A DNA stretch of 64,000 nt from JAJDTQ01 sp965204235 (GTDB lineage Bacteria > Desulfobacterota > Binatia > UBA9968 > JAJDTQ01): NCBI GenBank assembly GCA_965204235.1, contig OZ241979.1, forward strand, positions 3,658,001 through 3,722,000. The letters are read 5' to 3'. Both the position numbers and the translations under genes were made by a program. Each line of letters begins with the position of its first letter. The first letter of the stretch is position 1. The notes below the pieces were generated by a model, which was not told the origin of the DNA, searched no databases, and saw nothing but the letters and a program-made list of their open reading frames with translations. This document shows positions 1 to 8,731 of this stretch, piece after piece.

Positions 1-1
1 C

Positions 2-472
2 CCCTGTCGTCTGGAGATGCCGTCCATGGAGCGGCTGTACGGGGAGTTCCGTGAGCGGGGGCTCGAGGTCGTCGCCGTCAACTTCATGGAGCCGCGGGAG
101 TTGGTGCAGGCCTTCGCCAGGGAACGGAAGCTGACGTATCCCATGCTGCTGGACCCGCGAAGCGACGTCGCCGAGCTGTACGGCGTGATGCGCCTGCCAG
201 AAACGGTGGTCATCGGGCGCGGCGGCGAGGTCATCGCCAAGACCACCGGCTACAAGGACTGGTACAAGGAGGACGTGCGCGAGCTCGTGTCCGCGCTTCT
301 CGAAGACCGGCAGCCGGCGCGCCCCGCGCCCCGGGAGGCGCCTGCGCCGCCGCCGGAGCAGCCCTCGCAAGGAGTCTGGCGTTACCTGGCCGCGGTCGCC
401 GTCGTCCTCCTGGCCGCGGCGCTGGCGGCGTTCCGGCTCAGACGCCGGGGAGTCCGCGGGAGCATGGGCTGA
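2..472 (+). CDS. Thioredoxin-like (TlpA/ResA-type) protein, 5' end outside window
   Basis: The reading frame is open from the window edge and begins Pro-Cys-Arg-Leu-Glu-Met-Pro-Ser, which is the second half of a thioredoxin WCxPC active site. The resolving cysteine is visible and the first cysteine lies upstream. The next 90 or so residues continue the thioredoxin fold, including the cis-proline region (RLPETVVIGRGGEVI). A Pro/Ala-rich linker and one C-terminal hydrophobic segment (about 20 residues, YLAAVAVVLLAAALAAF) follow, then a basic tail. TlpA/ResA proteins are membrane-anchored thiol:disulfide oxidoreductases used for example in cytochrome c maturation. Here the anchor is C-terminal, which is less usual for TlpA/ResA. 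Lgt follows 31 bp downstream on the same strand. Confidence 0.8.
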   Translation, partial: PCRLEMPSMERLYGEFRERGLEVVAVNFMEPRELVQAFARERKLTYPMLLDPRSDVAELYGVMRLPETVVIGRGGEVIAKTTGYKDWYKEDVRELVSALLEDRQPARPAPREAPAPPPEQPSQGVWRYLAAVAVVLLAAALAAFRLRRRGVRGSMG

Positions 473-503
473 CGCCCCCCGCCTGACAGCCGTCGAGACG
501 GAA

Positions 504-1316
504 GTGTTGCCGTTTCCCCACATGGACCCCGTCGCCTTCCGCATCGGGCCGCTGGCGGTGCGGTGGTACGGACTGATGTACCTGTTCGGGTTCGTTGGCG
601 GGTACTTCGTGGCCCGCTGGGTGGCGCGCAAGCGGGGACTGCCGCTCGCGGGCGACGTCCTGCTGGAGCTCCTCAGCTACTTGGCCCTGGGCGTCGTCCT
701 GGGCGGCCGGCTGGGTTACGCGCTGTTCTACAACCCGTCGTTCTACCTGGCCTACCCGCTGGAGATCCTCGCCTTCTGGCAGGGCGGCATGTCGTTCCAC
801 GGCGGCCTGCTGGGGGCCGCGGCCGCGGGCTGGTGGTACGTGCGCAAGCGGGGGTTGCCGTTCTATGCGGTCGCCGACTGCATCTTTGCCGCGGCGCCCG
901 TCGGCCTGGGTCTGGGCCGGGTGGGCAATTTCATCAACGGCGAACTGTACGGACGCCCTACGGACCTGCCCTGGGGCATGGTCTTCCCGCAAGCCGGCCC
1001 GGCGCCGCGTCACCCGTCCCAGCTATACGAGGCCGCGCTGGAAGGCGGGCTGTTGCTGGCGGTGCTGCTGTGGATCGCGCTGCGGGTGCGCCGGGACGGG
1101 TTCGTGACCTGGGCGTTCGTCGGCGGCTACGGCGTGGTCAGGTTCCTGGTGGAGTTCGTCCGCGAGCCGGACGCTCACCTGGGGTTGGCGTGGGGGTTGT
1201 CCCGGGGGCAGTACCTCAGCCTCGTGATGGTCGCAGGGGCAGCGGTGTTCTTCTGGCGCCGTTGGCGGCAGGCCCCGGGCGCGGCCCGGCCGATGGCGCC
1301 GCGCGCGTCCGCATGA
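504..1316 (+). CDS. lgt: Prolipoprotein diacylglyceryl transferase
   Basis: Lgt transfers a diacylglyceryl group from phosphatidylglycerol to the lipobox cysteine of prolipoproteins in the inner membrane. The 270-residue product has the family's usual length and about seven hydrophobic segments. It carries the signature G-R-V-G-N-F-I-N-G-E-L-Y-G-R at residues 138-151, with the essential Arg and Asn, and the MSFHGG motif (His99). The frame can start at GTG 504 or at ATG 522 (MDPVAFRIG); 522 aligns better with the usual Lgt N-terminus. Lipoprotein substrates in the window include the substrate-binding protein at 38369-39223. Confidence 0.95.
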   Translation: MLPFPHMDPVAFRIGPLAVRWYGLMYLFGFVGGYFVARWVARKRGLPLAGDVLLELLSYLALGVVLGGRLGYALFYNPSFYLAYPLEILAFWQGGMSFHGGLLGAAAAGWWYVRKRGLPFYAVADCIFAAAPVGLGLGRVGNFINGELYGRPTDLPWGMVFPQAGPAPRHPSQLYEAALEGGLLLAVLLWIALRVRRDGFVTWAFVGGYGVVRFLVEFVREPDAHLGLAWGLSRGQYLSLVMVAGAAVFFWRRWRQAPGAARPMAPRASA

Positions 1317-1320
1317 GTGC

Positions 1321-1566
1321 TCACTCGTCCATTTCGCCGAAGTAGTCCCTCAGGATCCGCTCCTTGACGTACTCGAGGGCGCCGAGGTCGTGGAGGATGT
1401 CGCCGCCGGTGTCGTAGAAGAAGATGTCGCCGTTCTTGTTCCGTCCCACCGCCATCAGCCATTCGAGTTCGTCCCGGTCTTCGAGCAGGTAGTTGATGGT
1501 CTGGCTGGCGCCGTTGCTGTCGATGATCGTGACCTTCGGTGTCAACTTTTTCTTCGGCTGGCTCAT
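1321..1566 (-). CDS. Small conserved-looking hypothetical protein (81 aa)
   Basis: The protein has a basic N-terminus (MSQPKKK), then a compact mixed alpha/beta sequence with a WLMAVGRNKNGDIFFYDTGGD segment and an acidic C-terminus. No family is recognised. It converges on lgt with a 4-bp gap. The codon-position GC pattern looks coding, and a purine-rich stretch (GGGAGGGAG on the coding strand) lies just upstream of the ATG. Confidence 0.6.
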   Translation of the reverse strand: MSQPKKKLTPKVTIIDSNGASQTINYLLEDRDELEWLMAVGRNKNGDIFFYDTGGDILHDLGALEYVKERILRDYFGEMDE

Positions 1567-1770
1567 TTCTCCCTCCCGCTCGCCAGTCTATACCAGTCGG
1601 AGCCGGTAGCTCAACCCTTCGGGGGCTGCGGACGGGATTTTCCGGCCCGCGGCCTCATTTCAAGTGGATAGACAGGAATAACGGATAACCTTTTGACATA
1701 TTTCGAGATTCAGGATAGGTAACCCGTTTGTGAAGGTCCACAGGGCTTCCATCCGACCTTCTCGAACGGC

Positions 1771-2148
1771 ATGGAGCACGACCCGCGCTTCCTCAAGGGC
1801 GTCGATGAGTTCAACCGGGGGCTCTTCTACCGGTGTCACGAGACCCTGGAGGAGATCTGGCTCGAAGACCACGGTCCCGAGCGCGAGTTCTACCAGGGCC
1901 TCATCCAGGTGGCCGCGGGTTACTTCAAGTGGGAGCAGGAGGTCCCGCGCGGCGCGGTCAAGCTGTTGCGCGCCGGCATCGAGAGGCTCCGACCCTATCG
2001 GCCCGTCTGCCGGGGCGTCCGCGTGGCCGAGTTCCTGGCCGCGGTGGAAGCCGACCTCGCGGTGGTCGAAGCCGCCCGGGACCGGGGCGGCGAAGTGCCG
2101 GAACCGCGCGCGCCGCGGCTTTCGCTGGAGGGCGCCGCGGGCGAATAG
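1771..2148 (+). CDS. DUF309 domain protein
   Basis: This 125-residue protein has the DUF309 hallmarks: F-x-x-G-x-x-x-F-N-x-G-x-F-Y-x-C-H-E-T-L-E-E-I-W near residues 8-29, then F-Y-Q-G-L-I-Q-x-A-A-G-Y. DUF309 proteins are small helical proteins with a conserved Cys-His-Glu cluster and no established reaction. The start at ATG 1771 puts MEHDPRFLKGVDEFNRG at the N-terminus as in relatives. The 204 bp between the previous gene and this one show no further coding signal. Confidence 0.85.
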   Translation: MEHDPRFLKGVDEFNRGLFYRCHETLEEIWLEDHGPEREFYQGLIQVAAGYFKWEQEVPRGAVKLLRAGIERLRPYRPVCRGVRVAEFLAAVEADLAVVEAARDRGGEVPEPRAPRLSLEGAAGE

Positions 2149-2232
2149 ACTCCGACACCGGCGCCGCGACCCGCGTTCCCGGGGTGGGCGGCTTGGGGCG
2201 GGACGTTGCCGACGCGACGGCTCCCTGGCCGG

Positions 2233-3534
2233 CTACGGGGCGCGGGAGGCCGTGGTCCGGGCCAGCCGGGTCCTGCCGAGCAGCAGATAGACGTAGGCGG
2301 AAATCAGGTACAGGACGACGACGCCCAGGAGCGCGGGGCGGTAGCTCCGGGTCCGGTCGTAGATGGCGCCCGCCAGGTAGGGGCCGATCAGGCCGCCCCA
2401 CTGGTAGAAGAAGCCCATGGCGCCGCGCACCGTGGCGAAGCGCCGACGCCCGTAGAGTTCCCCGACCAGGGCCCAGGTGACCGGGAACACCGCTTCCACC
2501 AGCGAGAACAGGGGAAGGAAGAGCCACAGCAACAGGGGGTTGCGCGCATACGCGAGCAGCACGAGGCCGGCGGCCGCGGCCAGCATGCAGACCGCCATGA
2601 GCCGGGGCTTGTCGAGCCGGTCGGCCATCCAGCCCACGATCAGGTGCGTGGGGAGCGACAGGGCCGCGAACACGCCGAGGTAGTAGCTGGCGGACAGTTG
2701 GTCGATGCCTTTCCAGTCGAAGATCGGCACGAAGTGCGCGATGACGGTGCTGAGGCCCAACACGCGGAACAGGGTGGAGACCACCAGGAGCCAGAAGGGA
2801 GCGCCCCGAAGGGCCTCCCGGACGCCGACGTCGGCTTCGGGGGTTGCCGCGGAGCCGCGGGCGGGAGGCTGGCCGGGCCGGGGAGCGAGGCGCGAGGGAT
2901 GGCCTCCGTCCGGCGTCAGGCCCATGTCCTCGGGGGAGCGCCGGACCGTGGCCGCCAGCGGCGTCCCCAGCAGGAGGAAGACGGCGCCCGCCAACACCAT
3001 CCCCCAGCGCCAGCCGTAGGCGTGCACCACGTGGGCGAGGAGCGGCGTGAGCAGGGCGCCGCCGATGCCGATGGAACTGCTCACCAGCGACATGGCCCGG
3101 GCGCGCCAACGGTAGAACCAGCTATTGGCGAGGGCCATGGGGCAGTGCATGAAGCCGGCGCCGAAGGCCAGCGAGACGACCCCCAGGTAGATGAGCAACA
3201 GGGTCAGGTAGGACTCGACCCAGTAGAGCAGCAGGTAGCCCGCACCGGTCAGCAGGACCGCGGCCACCATGATGGGGCGCGGTCCCAGGCGGTCGATCAG
3301 ATACCCCGCCAGCGGTCCTTCGAGGGCTCCCTCGGCCCGGGCCAGGCCGAACACCAGGGAGGTGGCCGCGCGGCTGATGCCAAGGTCCCTGCTCAGCGGC
3401 AGGACGAAGACGGTGAAGCCGTAGAAGTGGAAGCCGCCGCCGAGGAACCGGAATAGGCAGCCCACCAGCACCATCCGCCAACCGAAGAAGGAGAGGTGGT
3501 TCCGGCAGTCCCGGACGAGTCGGCTCAAGCGCAT
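2233..3534 (-). CDS. Major facilitator superfamily transporter
   Basis: The 433-residue protein has about 12 hydrophobic segments in two groups of six, separated by a cytoplasmic loop near residues 190-215 rich in Pro, Arg and Gly. The first intracellular loop has the MFS motif A pattern (GYLIDRLGPRPIM near residues 78-90), with its counterpart in the second half (GWMADRLDKPRLM). The general look is that of OFA-type or monocarboxylate-like MFS proteins. The substrate cannot be read from the sequence. The ATG at 3534 is the first in frame and precedes a short basic segment before TM1. Confidence 0.85.
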   Translation of the reverse strand: MRLSRLVRDCRNHLSFFGWRMVLVGCLFRFLGGGFHFYGFTVFVLPLSRDLGISRAATSLVFGLARAEGALEGPLAGYLIDRLGPRPIMVAAVLLTGAGYLLLYWVESYLTLLLIYLGVVSLAFGAGFMHCPMALANSWFYRWRARAMSLVSSSIGIGGALLTPLLAHVVHAYGWRWGMVLAGAVFLLLGTPLAATVRRSPEDMGLTPDGGHPSRLAPRPGQPPARGSAATPEADVGVREALRGAPFWLLVVSTLFRVLGLSTVIAHFVPIFDWKGIDQLSASYYLGVFAALSLPTHLIVGWMADRLDKPRLMAVCMLAAAAGLVLLAYARNPLLLWLFLPLFSLVEAVFPVTWALVGELYGRRRFATVRGAMGFFYQWGGLIGPYLAGAIYDRTRSYRPALLGVVVLYLISAYVYLLLGRTRLARTTASRAP

Positions 3535-3646
3535 GGGATGCCTGTTCCCCTGCTCCCTCGAAAGGGAGGGTCGAGGCGGGGGCGGGGGACACGGGCGGTC
3601 TGTGACGGACGAACCGTTGGCGTTGCCGCCGCGGCCCGGCCCCGGG

Positions 3647-4102
3647 TCAGGGCGCGCCTCCCGTCACGTTGCCGCCGATCATCTTGCCGATGAGGTCGGT
3701 GATGTCCGGCGGCGACTCGGTCTCGCGTATCCTGCCGCCGGGCGGAATGGTGCGGTCGGACGCCCCGGGGGAGAGGGCGACGTACTTGTCGCCGATGAGC
3801 CCCCTGGACCGGACCGAGGCGATGACGTCTTCCTGCAGGGTCACGCCCGGGTCGATGCGGAGGGTCAGGCGCGCGCGGTCGTCCACCAGGCTCATGGAGT
3901 CCACGCGCCCCACGTTGACGCCGGCGATCTCCACCGAGTCTCCCCGGCGGAGGCCGGCCACGTTGGAGAAGTCCGCATGGACCACGTATCCCGAATGGCC
4001 GAAGGCGTCGAGCTTGCCCAGGCGGATGGCGAGGTAGCCCAGGCAGAGGAGGCCCGCGATCACGAACAGGCCCACGACGATTTCCGTGACTCTGTGGTTC
4101 AT
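3647..4102 (-). CDS. mlaD: MlaD-family MCE-domain lipid-transport protein
   Basis: MlaD forms the periplasmic hexameric ring of the MlaFEDB inner-membrane complex that moves phospholipids between the two membranes. The 151-residue protein has one N-terminal transmembrane anchor (residues 7-27) and one MCE domain (GYVVHADFSNVAGLRRGDSVEIAGVNVGRV, then LRIDPGVTLQEDVIASVRSRGLIGDKYVAL). The ATG overlaps the stop of the ATPase gene by 4 bp (ATGA), so the two are translationally coupled. No mlaC or mlaB follows; an MlaA-like gene lies at about 51 kb. Confidence 0.92.
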   Translation of the reverse strand: MNHRVTEIVVGLFVIAGLLCLGYLAIRLGKLDAFGHSGYVVHADFSNVAGLRRGDSVEIAGVNVGRVDSMSLVDDRARLTLRIDPGVTLQEDVIASVRSRGLIGDKYVALSPGASDRTIPPGGRIRETESPPDITDLIGKMIGGNVTGGAP

Positions 4103-4845
4103 GCCGCGCCCGAGGCTTCCGGGGCGTCGCTCTGCAGGAAACGCCGCACCGCGGGGTTCGGCGACGCCAGGAACTCCGCGGTGGGACCGCTGTCGGCGAT
4201 CACCCCGTCGGCCAACATAGCCACGCGGTGGGATATTGTAAAGACTTCGGGGATGTCGTGGCTCACGATGACGCCGGTGAAACCGAGACGGGCCTGCATG
4301 GCGGCGATGAGGTCATGGATGCTCCGGCCCAGCAGCGGGTCGAGGCCGGTGGTGGGCTCGTCGAACAGCACGATCTGCGGGTCCGTGACCAGGGCGCGTG
4401 CGAACCCGGCCCGCTTCTTCATGCCTCCGCTCACCTCCGCCGGGTACTTGTAACCCATGTCCTTGAGGCCCACCTGCTCGAGCCGCTCCCGCACCTTGCC
4501 GGCCACCGCGTCCTCTCCCAGGCGGGTCCTCTCCCGCAGCGGGAAGGCCACGTTGTCGAAGATCGTCATGGAGTCCAGCAGGGCCGCGCCCTGGAACAGG
4601 AAGCCGAACTTCCGCCGGGTCTCGTCCAGGGACCGCTGGCCCATCCGGGTGATGTCCGCGCCGTCCACCAGCACGCGGCCGCGGTCGGGCAACAGCAGGG
4701 CGATCATGGTCTTCAACAGCACGGTCTTGCCCGAGCCGCTGCCGCCGATGATGGTGGTGATGCGGCCGTTCTCGATGGTCAGGGCGGCGCCCTTGAGGAC
4801 CTCCTGGCGGTCGAAGTTCTTGTGGACGTCGATAACCTGGATCAT
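4099..4845 (-). CDS. mlaF: MlaF-type ABC transporter ATP-binding protein
   Basis: The ATPase subunit of the Mla lipid transporter has 248 residues. Walker A GGSGSGKT is at 34-41, the Q-loop (LFQGAALLDS) near 83-92, the ABC signature VSGG at 138-141 and Walker B IVLFDEPTTGLDP at 158-170 with catalytic Glu163. The VSGGMKKRAGFARAL form of the signature, with the pair of lysines, is typical of the MlaF/Ttg2A/MKL family. It lies 40 bp downstream of the permease gene and overlaps mlaD by 4 bp, so the order is permease, ATPase, MCE protein in one operon. Confidence 0.95.
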   Translation of the reverse strand: MIQVIDVHKNFDRQEVLKGAALTIENGRITTIIGGSGSGKTVLLKTMIALLLPDRGRVLVDGADITRMGQRSLDETRRKFGFLFQGAALLDSMTIFDNVAFPLRERTRLGEDAVAGKVRERLEQVGLKDMGYKYPAEVSGGMKKRAGFARALVTDPQIVLFDEPTTGLDPLLGRSIHDLIAAMQARLGFTGVIVSHDIPEVFTISHRVAMLADGVIADSGPTAEFLASPNPAVRRFLQSDAPEASGAA

Positions 4846-4885
4846 GGAGGCTCCGGGCCTGTCCGCGCAGCGCCTGCGTCCGGCG

Positions 4886-5656
4886 CTACAGCAGCACCGA
4901 GGTCAGGAAATAGTCCGAGGCGAGGATCAGGACGAACGAGAGCACCACCGCTTCGGTGGTGGCCCGGCCCACGCCGGTGGCCATGGGGAGCGCGTGGAAC
5001 CCCTTGTAGCAACACACCCAGGAGATGACGAGCCCGAAGGTCGCCGACTTGACGAGGCCTTCGCCCACGTCCCGAAGCTGCACGCTCTGCTCCATGCCGG
5101 ACACGTAGCTGCCCGAACCCAGGTCCAGCAGGACCACGCCGGTGAGGTAGGCCCCGCAGATGCCGATGACGTTGAACATGCTGGTCAGCAGCGGCATGGC
5201 GATGACGCCCGCGACGATACGGGGCGAGACCAGGTGCTTGACCGGGTTGATGGCCATGGAGTGCATGGCGTCGATCTGCTCGGTGACCCGCATGGAGGCC
5301 AGCTCCGCGGCCATGGCGGAGCCGGTCCTGCCGGTGACCATGAAGGCCGAGAGCACCGGACCGAGCTCCCGCAAGAGGCTCAGGGCCACCACCGCGCCGA
5401 GGAAGCTCTCGGCGTTGAACTTGCGCAGGCTGTAGTAGCCCTGGAGCCCCAGCACCATGCCGGTGAAGAGGCCGGAGAGGAGCACCACCAGCAGCGAATC
5501 GACCCCGATGGCGCGGATCTGTTGTATGATGAGACGGAGCTTGGCGGGCGGGCGCACGGCCCAGGTCAAGGCGGAGCCGAGGAAGACCACGCCTGCGCCC
5601 ATGCCCGCCGCGAACCCGAGGGTCCGTCCGCCGATTCTTGCCAGGAGAGCGGTCAT
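4886..5656 (-). CDS. mlaE: MlaE-family ABC transporter permease
   Basis: The permease subunit of the Mla complex has about 256 residues and five to six hydrophobic segments. It shows the MlaE/DUF140 hallmarks: LRELGPVLSAFMVTGRTGSAMAAELASMRVTEQIDAM and the following INPVKHLVSPRIVAG. The frame is open further upstream to 5752. The ATG at 5656 (MTALLARIGGRTLGF) is preferred because the upstream part translates intergenic sequence that belongs to a dispersed element. It is the first gene of the three-gene operon. Confidence 0.93.
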   Translation of the reverse strand: MTALLARIGGRTLGFAAGMGAGVVFLGSALTWAVRPPAKLRLIIQQIRAIGVDSLLVVLLSGLFTGMVLGLQGYYSLRKFNAESFLGAVVALSLLRELGPVLSAFMVTGRTGSAMAAELASMRVTEQIDAMHSMAINPVKHLVSPRIVAGVIAMPLLTSMFNVIGICGAYLTGVVLLDLGSGSYVSGMEQSVQLRDVGEGLVKSATFGLVISWVCCYKGFHALPMATGVGRATTEAVVLSFVLILASDYFLTSVLL

Positions 5657-5736
5657 GCTGCTTCGATCAGGGATCGGGGGTCGAGGATTGCGAACAGGGG
5701 AGTTCCTATAGGAAAGTCGGGGTTCGGACAAGTGAA

Positions 5737-5840
5737 GGAACCTTTGGTCCATTCCGGCTCGAGGCGCCTCTGCCCATGAGAAAGCGCGTCCTTCGACTTC
5801 GCTACGCTCGGGACGAACGGGGGCAATCGTTCAGGGTTTC
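5737..5840 (+). repeat. Dispersed element A, copy 1
   Basis: This is an approximately 104-bp copy bounded by GGAACCTTTGG and TCAGGGTTTCC, which are imperfect inverted ends, with the core CGTCCTTCGACTTCGCTACG then GGACGAACGGGGGCAAT. It ends 1 bp before the ATG of the methyltransferase gene, so it occupies the whole upstream leader of that gene. Confidence 0.8.
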
Positions 5841-5841
5841 C

Positions 5842-6582
5842 ATGAGGCGCAGTGTGGTGGCGGAGACCATCGACAGGGTGTTCGGCGGCCGCGTGGCCGT
5901 GGTCCAGCGGCGCGGCGGCTTTCGGTTCTCGCTGGACTCGCTCTTGCTGGCGCGTTTCGTGGAGATCCGGGGCCGCGAGCGGATCGTCGATCTGGGGACC
6001 GGGAACGGCGTGGTCGCATTGTCCCTGGCCGCGTGGAACGACTCGGTGGAAGTGGTGGGCGTGGAGTTGCAGGAGGCCATGGTCGCTCGCGCGCTGCGGG
6101 GCGCGGCCCTGAACGGCCTGGAGAAGCGGGTCCGGGTAGTCGCCTGCGACGTGCGCCAAGTGGAGCGGCGTCTTGCGCCCGGGAGCTTCGACGCCGCGGT
6201 GTGCAATCCTCCCTACCGGCCGCGCCGGAGCGGCCGGGTCAACCCCGACCCGGAGCGCCTGCTGGCCCGACACGAAGTGGAGGGAGGGCTCGCCGACTTC
6301 GTCCGCGCCGGGGCCTGCCTGCTCCGGCGCCGTGGCCGGATCTGCTTCGTCTATCCGTCGGAAAGGGCGGTGGAGTTGTTCTCGGTCATGCGCCGGCACC
6401 GGCTGGAGCCCAGGCGCGCCCGCTTCGTCCATTCGTTCGGCGGGACGCCTGCGACCCTGGTGCTGGCCGAGGGCGTCAAGGAAGCTGGCGCGGCCCTCAC
6501 GGTGCTGCCGCCGCTGGTCATCTACCGGAGCGAGGACCGTTACACGGACGAGACGGCCGAGATGCTGGGAGCCGAGCCGTAG
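5842..6582 (+). CDS. TrmN6-type SAM-dependent methyltransferase
   Basis: The 246-residue class I methyltransferase has the SAM-binding motif DLGTGNG at residues 50-56 and the N6-adenine methyltransferase motif NPPY at 122-125. The N-terminal GGFRFSLDSLLLARFVEI block is that of the tRNA1(Val) adenine-37 N6-methyltransferase family (TrmN6/YfiC, COG4123). A role in tRNA modification follows from the family and is not proven here. The ATG at 5842 is chosen because the open frame upstream only translates dispersed element A. Confidence 0.88.
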   Translation: MRRSVVAETIDRVFGGRVAVVQRRGGFRFSLDSLLLARFVEIRGRERIVDLGTGNGVVALSLAAWNDSVEVVGVELQEAMVARALRGAALNGLEKRVRVVACDVRQVERRLAPGSFDAAVCNPPYRPRRSGRVNPDPERLLARHEVEGGLADFVRAGACLLRRRGRICFVYPSERAVELFSVMRRHRLEPRRARFVHSFGGTPATLVLAEGVKEAGAALTVLPPLVIYRSEDRYTDETAEMLGAEP

Positions 6583-6645
6583 TCGTCGCGCCGCTTCATC
6601 CGGCGTCGTCCGTTGTAGAAGCGTTCGGCGTTGGCGTAGAGGGGC

Positions 6646-6805
6646 GGAAACTCTGGACAATCGCCCCGTTCGTCCTGAGCGCGCGCCATACGCCGCCTTG
6701 ACGGCTGCCCCCGCGAGCCGGTTCGTCTGAACAATTGCCCCGTTCAATTGTTCCGTTCGTCCTGAGCGTAGCGAAGTCGAAGGAAGCGAAGGAAGTCGAA
6801 GGATG
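6646..6805 (-). repeat. Dispersed element A, degenerate double copy
   Basis: Two incomplete copies in the minus orientation occupy the gap between the methyltransferase and the DUF721 gene. The first starts GGAAACTCTGGACAATCGCC and breaks off after GTTCGTCCTGAGCG. The second starts CTGAACAATTGCCCCGTTC and runs into GTCCTGAGCGTAGCGAAGTC, followed by a short tandem GAAGTCGAAGGA duplication. Confidence 0.7.
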
Positions 6806-6820
6806 CTCCTTCTGCCGCGC

Positions 6821-7267
6821 CTACCGTCCCGGGCGCGGTTTCGTGAGGTGGTTCACGAACAGCCGCCGCAGCGAGTCCCGGAGCTCGGGGTTGCCCACGC
6901 GAGCCAACTCGCCCTCCGGCAGCCGCGTCGCGTCCAGCGGGGCAGGGGGAGCGTCCGGCGCATCGGGCCGGGCGTCGGCGGGGAAGTCCCCCAGCACGAA
7001 GAAGACGTTGGTGACCACCTCGCGCTCCATCCGTTGGTTGAGCTTCTCGACCATGATGTCCTTCATGTACTGGAGTTGCTGCATCCACGTGGCCGCCCGG
7101 ACCTTGACGAACAGTGTGCCGTGGCGAAGCCCCACGGGCTGGGCGTTGCGTGCCACGGCCGGCCCCACGGTCTCGTCCCATACCGTCCAGAGGGCGTAGT
7201 CGTCCAGCCTCTGCCTGAGCGGCAGCCGCTTCAACGTGCGGTCGAGAACGTCGCCGAGTCTTTCCAT
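6821..7267 (-). CDS. DUF721 / DciA-like protein
   Basis: The 148-residue protein (from MERLGDVLDRTL) carries the DUF721 core: W-x-x-x-V-G-x-x-x-A-x-x-A-x-P-x-x-L-R-x-G-x-L-x-V-x-V (residues 32-60), then the short helix AATWMQQLQYMKDIMVEKLNQ. DUF721 contains DciA, the ancestral loader of the replicative DnaB helicase. The C-terminal third (Pro/Asp/Ala-rich, then a basic helix) is variable in the family. The frame extends 7 codons further upstream; the internal ATG at 7267 fits the domain start better. Confidence 0.8.
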   Translation of the reverse strand: MERLGDVLDRTLKRLPLRQRLDDYALWTVWDETVGPAVARNAQPVGLRHGTLFVKVRAATWMQQLQYMKDIMVEKLNQRMEREVVTNVFFVLGDFPADARPDAPDAPPAPLDATRLPEGELARVGNPELRDSLRRLFVNHLTKPRPGR

Positions 7268-7474
7268 GTTCCCCTGGCGGTCTTCCAACTTGGATTAGCC
7301 CGATCCTCATGTTATCAAGGACGCAGGCCACGCTCAAGGAACATGTCGAGGTGGTAGAAACAGGAAACAGTGAGGAATGATTGCGAACAGTCGTGGCCGC
7401 CTGAATCCGTGTTCGAATCGACTGACTGCTTGATGACGACATTCGGTCTGGCCAACTGATGGAGGAGAAATCCG

Positions 7475-8728
7475 ATGTCCATACTCACGTTTGAGCGGCT
7501 TCGTGACGCCGTAGCCGGCGATGCGGTGGCTTTGCGGTCGCGTCTGGATTTGCAACCTGCAGGAGGCCAAGGAGACAAGGTTTTTCCTCCCTCCTACGCC
7601 ATCGACGGGCGTGCTGACCACAAGTACGCGGTGGAGGAACGGAGAACCGATGATAGTGCCCAGCCATCCGTCACCGTGCTGTTGGACTCCGTAGCGTCGC
7701 AAGCGAACCGAGCTGAACTGGCTCTTCGCGAGGGCTGGGAGAAAGGCGAGCTGGTTTTCCCCGTACCCTACGTCGACTTCAGCGAGGACAACGGCGTGAC
7801 CGACTATGGGAGGTTGACCGTACTGGAAGCGCCTCACCGGCTGGCAGACGCCATTTTCCGGGATAGCCTGCTGGACGGCAGGCTGTTCCGTTTGTCCGAT
7901 GTTGGACGCGCGATCACCGACGCCACGCCGCGCAACGCCACCGATCTGTTCCGTTACTCCCCGACCTCGCTTCTGTTCGGCATGTGGGACTCTACGGGAC
8001 CCAAGGGCGGGGGAGGGTCGAAGTTTCAGCGAGCCTACGTTTCGGAGATTGTAGGCTTTGACGCTGCGATCGGCAAGAAGGTAAGAAGCCGCATCGATCC
8101 ATTGCAGATCGAAAAAGTGGCTTCGCAGGCTCTCGTCTTCAACAGCGCCGATCCGAACGAAGTGTGGACGGATGATCCCGAGCGGGCAGAAAAGGACAAG
8201 AACGGTAAACCAGTGTTCGCCTCGCGTAGCGACGCCAGCGGTGAGCCTGGACAACCGTCCAAGATCAACCACGGCAACATCCCTCCGTCCATAGACGCTC
8301 AAGCTGGCGGCGTCACCATCTCAAAGGCTCGGCAGGTCACGGTACTCTCCTTTGCGGCGTTGCGGCGGCTCCGCTTCAAAGGGTTCCAACGCAATGCCGA
8401 GGAGTCGGCGCGTACTGCGATCGCAGCGCTCGGGGTTGCCGCCATCGCCTATCAATACGAGATGGACTTCGACTTGCGGTCTCGCTGCCTGTTGCTTCCC
8501 GCCCATCCGCCCCAGTTGGAGTTGCTTAACCGGGACGGCTCGGCCAGCGAGGGGGTGTCCTTGGACAGAAGGTCGGCAGCCCAGATTCTGTCGGATGCGG
8601 CTTCGCATGCGGCGTCGGCCGGCATCGGCTGGGAAACAGGTGACATTCGCCTCGTGCCGGCGCCGAAGCTGATCGAATTGATTCGCCGCAGCCGCGAGGT
8701 TTCAGCCGCCGAACAACCCGGGGGATAG
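7475..8728 (+). CDS. csb1: Type I-G CRISPR Cas7 (Csb1, GSU0053 family)
   Basis: This is the backbone subunit of the type I-G (former I-U) Cascade-like effector. It has 417 residues with features of the family: LRSRLDLQPAGG...KVFPPSY near residues 20-45, the SVASQANRAELAL block, LTVLEAPHRLADAI, the TSLLFGMWDSTGPKGGG loop and SEIVGFDAA. Cas7 proteins are RAMP-fold crRNA-binding proteins that polymerise along the spacer portion. A GGAGGAG ribosome-binding site lies 7 bp before the ATG. It is the first gene of the cas operon, and the next gene starts 3 bp after its stop. The 207 bp upstream (7268-7474) are more AT-rich than the flanks and should hold the operon promoter. Confidence 0.93.
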   Translation: MSILTFERLRDAVAGDAVALRSRLDLQPAGGQGDKVFPPSYAIDGRADHKYAVEERRTDDSAQPSVTVLLDSVASQANRAELALREGWEKGELVFPVPYVDFSEDNGVTDYGRLTVLEAPHRLADAIFRDSLLDGRLFRLSDVGRAITDATPRNATDLFRYSPTSLLFGMWDSTGPKGGGGSKFQRAYVSEIVGFDAAIGKKVRSRIDPLQIEKVASQALVFNSADPNEVWTDDPERAEKDKNGKPVFASRSDASGEPGQPSKINHGNIPPSIDAQAGGVTISKARQVTVLSFAALRRLRFKGFQRNAEESARTAIAALGVAAIAYQYEMDFDLRSRCLLLPAHPPQLELLNRDGSASEGVSLDRRSAAQILSDAASHAASAGIGWETGDIRLVPAPKLIELIRRSREVSAAEQPGG

Positions 8729-8731
8729 ACG